DNA of 64,000 nucleotides from Micropterix aruncella (taxonomy: Eukaryota; Arthropoda; Insecta; Lepidoptera; Micropterigidae), in contig CALYMY010000072.1 in assembly GCA_944548615.1 (NCBI GenBank), positions 79,501-143,500 on the forward strand, written 5' to 3'. The position numbers were made by a program, and so were the translations under genes. The notes under the pieces were generated by a model. It saw only the letters and a list, made by a program, of their open reading frames with translations. It was not told where the DNA came from and searched no databases. Positions 35,277 through 47,830 of this stretch are shown here, in pieces. Position 1 is the first letter of the stretch, and each line of letters begins with the position of its first letter.

Positions 35277-35480
35277 CAGTGGACCAGTGGAACAGTTTAC
35301 GTGCTGAAGTGGCTGAAGCGAGTAATGTCAACATATTCAACAATAGATTAGACGGACACCAAACAGAAATTGTAATTGTACTCAGTTTTTATTTTCAGAC
35401 ATATCAGCAATTATGCTGCCTGTTTCTAAATGTAATAATAATAATAATAATTCAATTAGTATTATTATTATTATTATTCT
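35277..35480 (+). mobile_element. Short 5'-truncated LINE 3' end, nested
   Basis: The frame reads AVDQWNSLRAEVAEASNVNIFNNRLD, the usual last segment of CR1-like reverse transcriptases (WN.L....v.a.s...Fk.rLD). It is followed by a short 3' region and AATAAT/ATTATT runs. It interrupts the right arm of the fold-back element. Confidence 0.7.
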
Positions 35481-35935
35481 AAATTTCTCCGCGACCGTTC
35501 TAAGTTTTTCCGCGACAACGCTGCTGCACCCAGCGTTGTCTCAAGACAGAGCATTTTGATAAAAGCTTGTTTTTAAAAATATGTTTTTACTATTAATTTG
35601 TTACTTTCCTGGCCGACCAACCGACCAGTAGGAACAAAAGACTAAAATAAATAGGACTATGCAACAAAACACTAAAACAAATCAATTTAATCAAACATTG
35701 GGACTCGTTTAAAATATTTCACATTTTGAATTTTGTAAAAATATTTCACATTTTGTATTCAACATTTGATATACTAGAATTTAATTATGATAGCTCGTTT
35801 TCAGTTCTTCTACTACATGGGTGCTGTATCTAGGGTTGGCTCGGGACAGAGAATATTAATAAAACTTTTTAAAAAAAATGTGTTTTTAGCATTCATTATT
35901 TAATTTTTTGTTAGTTTGTTGTGCTAATTTACTCT

Positions 35936-36370
35936 CCTATATTTACCGCTGTGCGTTGGGATTCTGAAGTGGTAGCATGCGTCGAATGGACAAAAAGTGA
36001 TTTGTTTCTGGTATCGTGTATATGTATGTATATGTATATTATTAGTTTTAAATTCTTCCAGTTGTCTGTATGTTATGCAGACGGTCTGTATATTATGTAA
36101 TAATCTTTATTTTCACAATGCGCGCATGTACCACTGAGTTTAGGTTAGTTGTAAGACATTGCCATGTGGCAATAAGCTCGCCTTTTTGTATAACAATTAA
36201 GTGCAAATAAAGAGTTTATTATTATTATAGTAATTATATGCGATTGCATTAAATATGCTTGTTTTTTATTATAGAATTCAAACAGATACATTCATGAAAA
36301 AAAATGTGATATATAGTGGAAATGTTTCTATGAATATAAGTTTGCAAAACTCTCTTTGCTCTAAGGCTCT
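35936..36370 (+). mobile_element. LINE 3' tail (36110-36240) and spacer
   Basis: CAATGCGCGCATGTACCACTG, CATGTGGCAATAAGCTCGCC, then GCAAATAAAGAGTTTATTATT form a polyadenylation-signal-bearing 3' end typical of insect non-LTR elements. The coding part is absent here. Confidence 0.45.
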
Positions 36371-36379
36371 AATAGCTCT

Positions 36380-36760
36380 AAATGCTCTCACTGCTCTCAA
36401 ACTCGCTCCCGTGACCTTTCAAAATCATTCGACTTCGTAAATTCAACGACAAAATTCTCCTAAACGAACTTGAACATCACAGAATTCGCGATAAAGGACT
36501 AAATCTTCTAGAATTATACCTGCAGAATCGGTACCACACTACTGAAGTAAATAAAACCCTTAGCCACCCGTTGCTATTACCAAGTAGCCCCATGATGATC
36601 CATTTTAGGATTGTTTCTCTTCCTAGTGCTTACCATTGACCTGCCTGTGTGTGTCTTGACTAGATGAATACATTACTCTATTTGCAGATACCACGTCCTT
36701 AATATTTAGTGACAGAAATAAAGGCCTATTATTAGAACCTAATAAGATTTATTGTTAGAT
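36380..36760 (+). pseudogene. Reverse transcriptase core relic
   Basis: Broken frames read DLSKSFDFVN (the motif with the first catalytic Asp), ILLNELEHHRIRDKGLNLLELYLQNRY, then GLFLFLVLTIDL and LFADTTSLIFSDRNKGLLLEPNK. The catalytic FADD box is changed to FADT and the QG..LGP stretch is degraded. It is a Jockey/CR1-like LINE fragment with no end-to-end frame. Confidence 0.8.
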
Positions 36761-37289
36761 TTCAATTTTTATTGGTATATTTCATATGTAGCTTTATTAC
36801 TTATATGTGTAACTGTACGTTGACAAATAAAAATCTGTTGTTAAATGGTCGACTGTAAGATATCACTATATTAATAAATAAGCCATTTGTGAATATATTT
36901 TTTAAAGCCTGTATTATATCCCGTATATAATGTTCGTTTATCACAAAGAAGTTATTTAAGAATATAAATACTATACAAAGAAATACTGAAATAAATTAAC
37001 TGAATTAGACATGTTTTGCTTCACAAGCCAGCAACCATTTTTTGTGTCACTTGGGATTTCCCCGAGTTCTCAGTCTTCCAGCGCGAGTAAGCAAAATCGC
37101 TCGCGCCATCGTGGCGTGGAACCAAATGGTTCCTCAAGCGGAAGTGGCCATATTTGACAGGCCGGAAGTGGCCTAGCGTTAAACAAACTTTAGATTAAAA
37201 AAAACTCATGACAAATCATGTTTACAATAAAATAGTTATATTTTTATAATATTTATTCCTTTATTAAAATGGAAATTTAAATTCTGTGT
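36761..37289. other. Spacer, no gene seen
   Basis: 37010-37190 is less AT-rich and holds GGAAGTGGCC twice (37140 and 37164). No class recognised. Confidence 0.4.
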
Positions 37290-37412
37290 CAACATATTTA
37301 AAAAAATTCTCACCTCTAAATTATAATTAAATAATAAATTTATAAGAATATAGTGCAATTCTACAGTCTGGATTCACTCGCGGTAAACACGGGACGCGTC
37401 CCAAATGATCTT
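37290..37412 (+). repeat. Dispersed repeat E, copy 2
   Basis: Matches 9911-10035, with the perfect palindrome GGGACGCGTCCC at about 37391. It abuts the serine-protease fragment. Confidence 0.55.
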
Positions 37413-37423
37413 ATCGGTCTGAG

Positions 37424-38204
37424 CTCGACCAGCGTGTCTATGGACAAAGTCGACCATCGAAAACAAGCGAGCTGTCGTTACTGGCTGGGGGCAGATCGAC
37501 TTTGCTGAAGATACATCGGACTACTTACTGAAGGTGGTGGTGGATTTGATTGACCAGCCGACCTGTCGAAGACTATATGCAAAGACTCTCAGAAAGAGGT
37601 TACCGCAAGGTATAACGGACAATCAATTGTGCGCTGGAAGCTTAGAAGGAGGACGAGAATCTTGTGGAGGCGATAGTGGTGGACCTCTGCAAGTGACGAT
37701 AGCTGACAACCAATGCCTCTTCAACATAATCGCCGTTACCAGTATTGGAAAGAGCCCTTGTGGAAGTGCCAAGGGACCTGGCATATACACTGTCGTGAAG
37801 TCATGTGAAATAAATGGCGTTTTAGGAGAATGTCTACCGCCGGAAAATTGTCCAAAAACGGGGATTTGCCAAAAGGGAAACTATCACAATTTTGTATAAT
37901 GTCGGAACAAGAGACTGTATGCTGTATTCAACACAGCTCCATGAGCAACAACACGAGATCATCAGAAAACCAGGATAAATCCAATAATGCATCTTCTACA
38001 TCACCGCATACTACAACAACTACCAATAAGTCACCGGTCATCTCTACAATAGCTCCAGAAAACCCTTAAACATCGCCACAAGCCATAACTACTAATTTCA
38101 TAAATGACAGTGTGGAAAAACGAACTAAATCCGAAAAAAATAGCTCTGCAATATTGAGTACAAATTTAACAATGACAGCCATTGCTGTTTTGGCGATTAA
38201 TTAA
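37424..38204 (+). pseudogene. Serine protease catalytic end fused to a clip-like domain
   Basis: The first frame (37424-37902) reads RPACLWTKST, AVVTGWGQIDFAEDTSDYLLKV, then LCAGSLEGGRESCGGDSGGPL and GKSPCGSAKGPGIYT: the second half of an S1 trypsin-like protease with the nucleophile Ser in GDSGGP. The His and Asp of the triad lie upstream and are absent. The S1-pocket position (189) is Glu rather than the trypsin Asp. The frame runs straight into CEINGVLGECLPPENC, a clip-domain pattern whose remaining Cys and CC (FCIMSEQETVCC) lie in the +1 frame, after an apparent one-base loss in a T-run near 37895. A Ser/Thr/Asn-rich stretch follows, with a stop at 38067 and a hydrophobic end LTMTAIAVLAIN to 38204. 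Catalytic-before-clip is the reverse of the usual order. The left edge abuts repeat E. Most likely a rearranged pseudogene. Confidence 0.75.
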
Positions 38205-38445
38205 TTTATTTTATTTTATCTGCATCCAAACTTTTCTCTGGTCGTAACGGTCTCCGTTCCATCGGGTTCAGAAGAGGGAGGAAGAGAGAGTGCACCCGTG
38301 GTCGCGCGCCCACCTGTGCACTATAATATAGCCTGCGCACTTGACTGCTTCTGAACAATGGACTCTGAGAAGACTAAAGAAGTCACTAGAATCTACAATG
38401 CAGTCGCTATGGCCGAACACGCGGCTAGAAGGATATATATATAAA
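38205..38445 (+). repeat. Possible LINE 3' region
   Basis: The words GGTCTCCGTTCCATCGGGTTC and CACCTGTGCACTATAATAT recall 3' regions of lepidopteran non-LTR elements, but I could not confirm this and saw no second copy in the window. Confidence 0.3.
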
Positions 38446-39527
38446 ATGTTCTTTCAAACTTGGGTTTTTACTTTTTAATCTCCTTTTTTTACGGAAAGGA
38501 CGCCAGGAGGGTCATTTTTTATTGGGCCGTGCAATACGGCTGTTTATAACCTGAGAGGCCAGTTTAGCCAGGCGTTTATGCGAATTTTTGGAGTAATGCT
38601 CGGAGACCCGGAACAATGCTCTTAGGAAACAACTCACAACCTGAGTAAGACCAAAAAAAACAAGAGAAATGCACGCGAAGCATGTCGCAATGCGTGAAAC
38701 AGGTTTCTGAAGCATAACATGCCACGCAAATTGGGATTTTTGTTACAAACACTGATTGATAATAGCAGCTGATCAAATCCTACACAATTCCTTCTCGTTC
38801 GTAGTATGGACACAATGGACAAGGATATATATGATTTGATAGCAACGACGCCCAAAATGTCGTTGTCGTTACTCGAAAGCCAAATTATATTATTTTGGGC
38901 AATATAATAATCTACTATTATTACCATCAAAATAATAATGTGTATTGTCTGCGTTTGGTTCCGTAGCTGCCAAGCCTTCGTAAATATGCTGCATGGCCGG
39001 AGCGTGTACAAGTATGCATTTTTGCAGCGGAATTTTCACACATGAAGGAGGATTTAGTATAGCACTTCAATCGCTAGATCGCTTCCTATCTCACTACGCC
39101 ACGATCGTCGGAAAATAATGAACGAGCTATTTCACTTTATATACCCAATCGCTGCTGTATACATTTTGCGATACACGTGGTACTCGATAGTTTATTTACC
39201 ATATAGCTAATACTGAAATCAGCTCGTATTAGAAAGCGCAATTATAATTACTAGTAATTTTAACAAACTGTTGGAGATTTTCACTCTAAGGGATTAAACG
39301 ATACTTTCAATATTTTTAGGTACATTTAGGAAAACAAATTTTTCTATGTATCTATTATGAGCTGTCTCTATCTTCACACATTTTGCAGCTTAAATGTTAC
39401 TAAAATATTTTTATTACAAAAAAATTATTTAGACAATTTATAAACAGTTACTATTTATAATTTATATAGGTGTATATATTCGTAAAATCCTGGTTCCCAA
39501 ATTATAGTACGACGTTAAGTAATCAAA
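38446..39527. other. Spacer, no gene seen
   Basis: Overlapping short minus-strand frames (38512-39011) have no recognisable motif. Confidence 0.5.
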
Positions 39528-41174
39528 TCTACACTAATATTATAAAGAAGTATTGTTTGTAAGTTTTTAGGTTTGTATGTAGGGGGCAATCTCCGAAACT
39601 ACTCATCCGATTTCATAAATTTTTCACTAATGGAAAGCTCCTTTACCAAGAGTGCTTTAGGATATATTTTATTGCGATAAATACTCATTTCAAATACGAA
39701 ATCACGATATTTGCAAATCAACTCGGAGAAAATGAGCTGGTGACTTGTTTTATCGGCGTGCGCTGACAAAACGGTTAGATATATTTTAAAACAATAAATT
39801 CATGACAAATATCGGCCTCAAAGAGATCTATATAAAAGTCAAAGAGAATATAATACCCAACTTTTATATTTAAGGTACAATAACTGTTTTTATGTCTCAA
39901 AAAAAAATATAGACAATTGTTAGTTAACCCCTCAAGCACGTAAATTAAGAATCGTTATGCAGTATGACATTTGCAGTAAATTAAGAATCGTTATGAAAAA
40001 TATAGTCCATTATCATGGGTGCTAAATCAAATCAACCATATACTGTAAGTTTTTAGGTGGTATAGTTATAGAGATATCTTTGAATTAGTGACCCGTGCAA
40101 GCACATCGAAATACCTAGTTCAGCGTACAGCGGAAGGCGGCGCGGGTGGCAAGGAACAAGACTCGTACGTCTACGAGATAGAAAGCGTGCATCTGAGGGG
40201 GAGGTCTCAAAGTTCAAAAATCAAAGTTTATTTATAATAATTCCAAAAAACCCTTGCCTTATAATTAATAAATATAATATTTATCATTCTTATTTTAATC
40301 ATATACATATCTGGCAAATAGAAAATTAGAAATCTGACTATACAAAATTAACTATACAAAATGAACTATTCTAAATTTATTTATTTATTTATTTGCAGCT
40401 GTTATAAAAAACATATACAAAAAAAACAAGAACACACAGATTAAAAATTAAAACTATAAATAGACAAAGACTATGAAATAAAGCTACAAACGCTGCAAAT
40501 TAGGGGTATCCTTAGGATATCTCTTATCCTGGTTTTCAGGACACACCTATTAATTATTGATACAATAAACCATTACTTTGTATAAATATTAAAAAGAGAT
40601 TTAAAATGGAAATTAAGAAATACCAAATCCACGACAAGTTAACAATAAAATCCATTGATTAATCTTGCATAAAAAAATAAAACTGACAATAATCAAACAG
40701 TGTAAATTTAAAAATAAAAGCAGTATTGCTAAACTATGTTACAAAATCAATAAATAAATTGTCTATAAAATGAAGTATTGAAAATAAGGTTATAATAAAA
40801 AAGTCTAAGAAATAGAAGAAAATTAATTAGAAGATTGTGAATATAAAATTTTAAAAGTCTGTGCCATATAAACATGTTTGTAACAAAAACTCCTTGTTTA
40901 GTTTTTTAAATAGTGCATATCTTTCTATATATTTTCATACCTCTGGTAACTTCTTATAAAATATTATAATTCTGTATTGATTTGTCCTTTGAAATTGTGA
41001 CGTTGTAGGTATAGGTATGTGTACCTATGTGTATCCATCGATGTGTGCCTTGTATTGCCTCGTCTTGCACTATATATCTAAAGAGAGTGTCTAAAATGGC
41101 AAATAAATACCATTACTTAAATTACCAAATCGATTAGAAACTTTACGCGAAGCGAAGCCGCGGGCAACAGTTAG
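39528..41174 (+). mobile_element. Helitron-like element, 1.65 kb
   Basis: Begins A|TCTACACTAATATTATAAAG and ends in CGCGAAGCGAAGCCGCGGGC, then AACAGTTAG|T, that is TC...(C/T)TAG between A and T with a GC hairpin about 10 nt before the end. The terminal CTAG is mutated to TTAG. The interior is AT-rich. 40195-41100 looks like foreign retroelement sequence (TTTATTTATTTATTT run at 40378) inserted later. No Rep/helicase coding. Confidence 0.6.
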
Positions 41175-41465
41175 TGCGCTATGTAATTAATGATAGTACT
41201 CAAAATTGTATATGAGTGGGGCACTATCCCGTTAGTTTATCTAAATAAAGGTGAGTGGATGAGAGTGAACAAGCAAATATTGTCCAGCAACACAGTGTCG
41301 AAATCGTCCGAGGTAACGTCGCATCGCGTCGGCTTAGATAAATACGACAAAAGCAAGCCGCGTTGAATTGTTTCTCTGGCGCCCAAATAATACCTTTGAA
41401 TTTGTATGAAGTACAGCTGATGTCATACTGCGAAGTTACTGTTTAATAGTAGTACTGTAAACAAT
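41175..41465. other. Spacer, no gene seen
   Basis: Nothing recognised. Confidence 0.5.
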
Positions 41466-42062
41466 TTCGAGTTGTCGACTACAACGGGCGAATCCGTCAC
41501 CCCAGGAAGCTTTAAGGAAAGCGATCGTTCTATCTTCCGTTAGGTGAGCGTAGAAGACTTTGGGACGAGTACTAATCTACACTCCAGCAAAGCCAACATG
41601 CCCGTCAGAGGCCAGCCTCGCCTCCTGACTCCCAGTTTTAGCATGATATCTCTGTCAAGGATTAGGATACCTCCGACCTCCCGACTGGTTATGGCTTCAA
41701 GGTCAATTGCGCGGTCCTCTCCCTTACGTAGCGGTGATTCGGTGTCCACCGAATCTATCGCGGACCACGGCGTCCTTTGCCCGAATCTTCACCCGGTATC
41801 GGGTAGCCGATTGGTCGTTTCAAAACAGGTTACCATAAGGTTAACAACCACCCCCGCTCTGTAGGAAACAAAACCGTTTCCAGACTCCCCCGGTTATAAG
41901 TCGGAATGCACAGTCGATTGGCTGACGTCGCACTGTGAGCAAACCGTCTAAAAGAGCCCGAAGGACGATTCCCAGGGTGCCTAGTCCGGATGCACTTAAT
42001 TCTACCCGAGCTTGCACTTCTGTGTGGCGGCTACCGGTTGGGTGCTGACTCGTGAGTTGGGT
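41466..42062 (+). repeat. Dispersed repeat family A, copy 6 (full unit)
   Basis: The cleanest unit: GTTGTCGACTACAACGGG, CCGTCACCCCAGG, GTAGAAGACTTTGGGACGAG, CCCGACTGGTTATGGC, GGTATCGGGTAGCCGATTGG, then GCGGCTACCGGTTGGGTGCT and GACTCGTGAGTTGGG. The 106-residue frame here is not conserved in other copies. Confidence 0.75.
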
Positions 42063-43064
42063 TGTATAATTTGTATAAATACTTAAACCACAAATATTTC
42101 ATAAAAAAACCGATACAAATATTTATGAATAGAATATTTCCCTTTCTGTAACGGCAGTCGTGTTTCTTATTCTTTTTAACATATTTACTTGTTTACACGT
42201 TTCATTGTACAATAGAGAGATTCTTATTTTATTTCAATTCATTGCCAGTGTATTTGGATAATATCCGTATTTGTACCACGGAGAAACGATTCTATGGTAG
42301 GTTAGGTTAGCTTTGTATTTTATTTTTATTATTAGTATTTTAACGTCACCTATGTTGCACCTAGATCGCCTATCGCCTATGTTGTACAAGAAAAAAAATA
42401 TTTTTTATGACCTATTTTTTTGTCGCTGACTTTACCCGGTTTTGGTGGTGCTGTATCCTGACAAATGCCATCTGGAAGGACTCCATTACGTGGTCGCCCG
42501 CGTATAAATGGAGCGGCTTTTAGCCCGGCCGGGCCCTTTGCCGACAGACAGGCGTCCGCAGCATTTTGAGAGGGACGCTTTTGTCCCGACACCCAATCGA
42601 TGGCATATCCGTATGCCTGCTGGCATTCTATGGTCATTTTGATTAAGTTGCATATATAGTCATCCATTTGACAATCTGGCATATGGGCTGAAACGCCACT
42701 TTTCAGTTGAGCGAAAAATAAAATTTCCCTATGCGAATTGGTGTGTAATTAACACTTTATAGGGCAAATGCCTAAAACGATGCCTAAATCTGTGGTAAAT
42801 CAGCGATGATTGGGTCCATCAATGTGGAGTATTATCCCGAACGGTCTTTTGGCACATTTTATCCACCTTTGATTATTATAACAACGTTCTGTAGGGACGA
42901 ACGTCCCCTCTGGATAACCCTTTTCCCAGATTTTTTTTGCATCTTTATAATCTTATTATATTTTATTTTATTAAATTATGCGTACAATATAATTATAGAG
43001 AAGATGAGTTATGTGACTGTTGCGATCGATGCTTGAATAAATTGAGGAACTTTACATACCTTAC
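42063..43064. other. Spacer with one minus-strand frame
   Basis: A minus-strand frame of 101 residues (42377-42682), MPDCQMDDYICNLIKM..., contains KGPAGLKAAPFIRGRPRNG. It has no known motif and no second copy, so it is not called a gene. The rest is AT-rich. Confidence 0.35.
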
Positions 43065-44222
43065 ATACCTTCAATTTCAAATACCGCGTAAATGGTGAAT
43101 ATATCCCTGAAGTTCAGTGCATTCGAGATCTTGGGGTACAACTGGATCAAAAGCTGACGTTCGACCAACCCATCAAGAGTATTGTTAGCAAGGAGTTGAG
43201 GACTCTGGGTTTCGTTAATAGAATATGTAAACCATTCTCGAACATTAACATCTTTAAAACGCTTTACTTTTCTTATGTTCGTAGCACCTTAGAGTTCGCA
43301 TCGCAGATTTGGAATCCGCAATATGGCGTGTATAAAAATAGGGTGGAGGGCGTCCAAAGACGTTTTATTAGATACCTGGACTATCGTGAGCACTTGGGAC
43401 TTGGAACTTACGAGAGCAGGCTGAACTATTTCAGTAGGTATGTGTTTACTGGAAGACCGCCGCACAGCGGCTGATATGACATTATTGCATAAAATAATTC
43501 ATAACAAAATTGATAGCCCTCATTTGGTAAAGAAACTGTCGTTGTTGGTTCCGCCACGAAGGGTTCGCTCTCCTCGTATAGGTGCCGCAGCGAGAGCTGG
43601 CACGTTCACAGTACTCACACTAATGCAATGTCGTGACGCGCGACGTGACTTTCACTTGATGCGCATCATAAAAAGTCTTTCCGTCTCTCTCGCTCGCGGT
43701 CAAGCTTATGAGTATTGCATTAGTGTGAGTACTGTGAACGTGCCAGCTCTTATCGCGTGACCTGTACGTTCGAAATCCCTAGTGTGAACACTAGTTACGC
43801 CCAAAACTCTGTTATGCACCGCTTGATAACCACATATAATAGTCGATTCGAAGATTTCGACATTTTTTACTTAAATCAACCTAAATTCAGCGAGGCTATC
43901 CTTAGCTCACTAGGAGTCTAGTAAGTGATTATATAGTGAGTATACAAATTGTTTCAAAACACTCAGAGCGAGAATGAGAATAGCAAGAGATAATTTGAAT
44001 ACCTATATCCTATCCTACATATATCCCATCCCTCTCCTTTCCTATCCTTGCAATAGTTCGATTGTAATTTAATTTAATTTAATTTAGTTCAATGCAAATT
44101 TAGATTAACCGTATAAGAAAATAATGTAGGAAACAATTAATCGGCCAGCGAAACACTGTATTAGAATAATTAGTAATAAATAATGAAGCGCTCTATGTTT
44201 CCCGAAAATAAAATAAATAAAT
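43065..44222 (+). pseudogene. 5'-truncated LINE, reverse transcriptase C-terminus
   Basis: The first frame gives CIRDLGVQLDQKLTFDQPI, FVNRICKPF, KTLYFSYVRSTLEFASQIWNP and VEGVQRRFIRYL, the thumb/C-terminal region of a Jockey-like reverse transcriptase. A frame change near 43440 leads into LLEDRRTAADMTLLHKIIH, then VPPRRVRSPRIGAAA. A 158-bp MITE interrupts at 43593, and the frame resumes with TCTFEIPSVNTSYAQN to a stop at 43921. The 3' region ends in AATAAAATAAATAAAT at 44207. Confidence 0.85.
43593..43750. mobile_element. 158-bp MITE with perfect 37-bp inverted repeats
   Basis: AGAGCTGGCACGTTCACAGT opens 43593-43629, which is exactly inverted at 43714-43750. It lies inside the coding remains of the LINE. 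No clear target duplication was found next to it, so the superfamily is open. Confidence 0.85.
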
Positions 44223-44388
44223 ACGAGTTATTAATTCTTTAACCAAGGTATGTCTTCACCGTTTTTTATCCTGCCAAGAATAGAACATTATTATAATTAA
44301 TGCATGAGAAACCAACTCATTTCCTCATCGCAAACCTAACTGAGCAAAAGCGCACTTTTAAGATTACGTTCGGGGATATGAAGAAAAA
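44223..44388. other. Short spacer before satellite
   Basis: Nothing recognised. Confidence 0.4.
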
Positions 44389-45072
44389 TATAATACTTAC
44401 ACACACGCTATGTTATCTATCATAAACTCACATATTAATGTCCAATGACCAGAAGTATTATCCCTGGTATACGTTATCCATATTTACAACACTGAGTTCG
44501 GATGTAAAAAAGGGTAATTCTTTTAATATCTTCCTAAGCCGTTTTAATAAATATTTGTTAAGCCCGTGTTATTACCTCATTAATGAGTTCCTCTGGGAAA
44601 GCTCCCATTGGTAGTTAGTTGCAACAAGAATCTTTTATGATTGCAGGCAATTTTAATGTATATTGAACACTTGATGTTACAACACTATATCAACGACAGT
44701 CCAAATGTATAATACTTACAAACACGCTATGTTATCTATCATAAACTCACATATTAATGTCCAATGACTAGAAGTATTATCCCTGGTATACGTTATCCTT
44801 ATTTACAACACTGAGTTCGGATGTAAAAAAGGGTAATTCTTTTAATATCTTCCTAAGCCGTTTTAAAAAATATTTGTTAAGCCCGTGTTATTACCTCATT
44901 AATGAGTTCCTCTGGGAAAGCTCCCATTGGTAGTTAGTTGCAACAAGAATCTTTTATGATTGCAGGCAATTTTAATGTATATTGAACACTTGATGTTACA
45001 ACACTATATCAACGACAGTCCAAATGTATAATACTTACACACACGCTATGTTATCTATCATAAACTCACATA
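44389..45072 (+). repeat. 319-bp satellite, left part of array
   Basis: Unit starts ATATTAATGTCC recur at 44432, 44751 and 45070, an exact 319-bp spacing. Units are almost identical (a few substitutions). The array stops at 45072 within the word CACATATTAATG, exactly where the piggyBac-like element begins, and resumes at 60736. Confidence 0.97.
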
Positions 45073-45088
45073 CCCGTCCGGCCCCGCG

Positions 45089-47830
<2,742 letters not shown>

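Larger units (their letters stand above)
33325..35935. mobile_element. Large fold-back element with ~115-bp internal repeats
   Basis: The left arm has units containing GAGCCAACCCTGGGTGCAGC, GAACTTAGAACGGGCTAT and GTTGACCGTTGAGGAGTCC (33390-33500, 34165-34490). The right arm has the same units inverted (34935-35260, 35470-35560, 35765-35860). The outer edges also match when inverted: AATAGTAAAAACAAATTTTTA at 33345 against 35572-35595. A ~200-400-bp middle carries further inverted similarity (TTGCAAGGT, CTTGTAAAAA). Long inverted arms made of tandem subrepeats define fold-back (FB/Galileo-like) elements. No transposase frame is present, so it is non-autonomous or decayed. Confidence 0.7.

Noticed and set aside
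42377..42682. 101-residue minus-strand frame as a gene
   Set aside because: No motif, no second copy, no neighbouring exon. Kept only as a note within the spacer.
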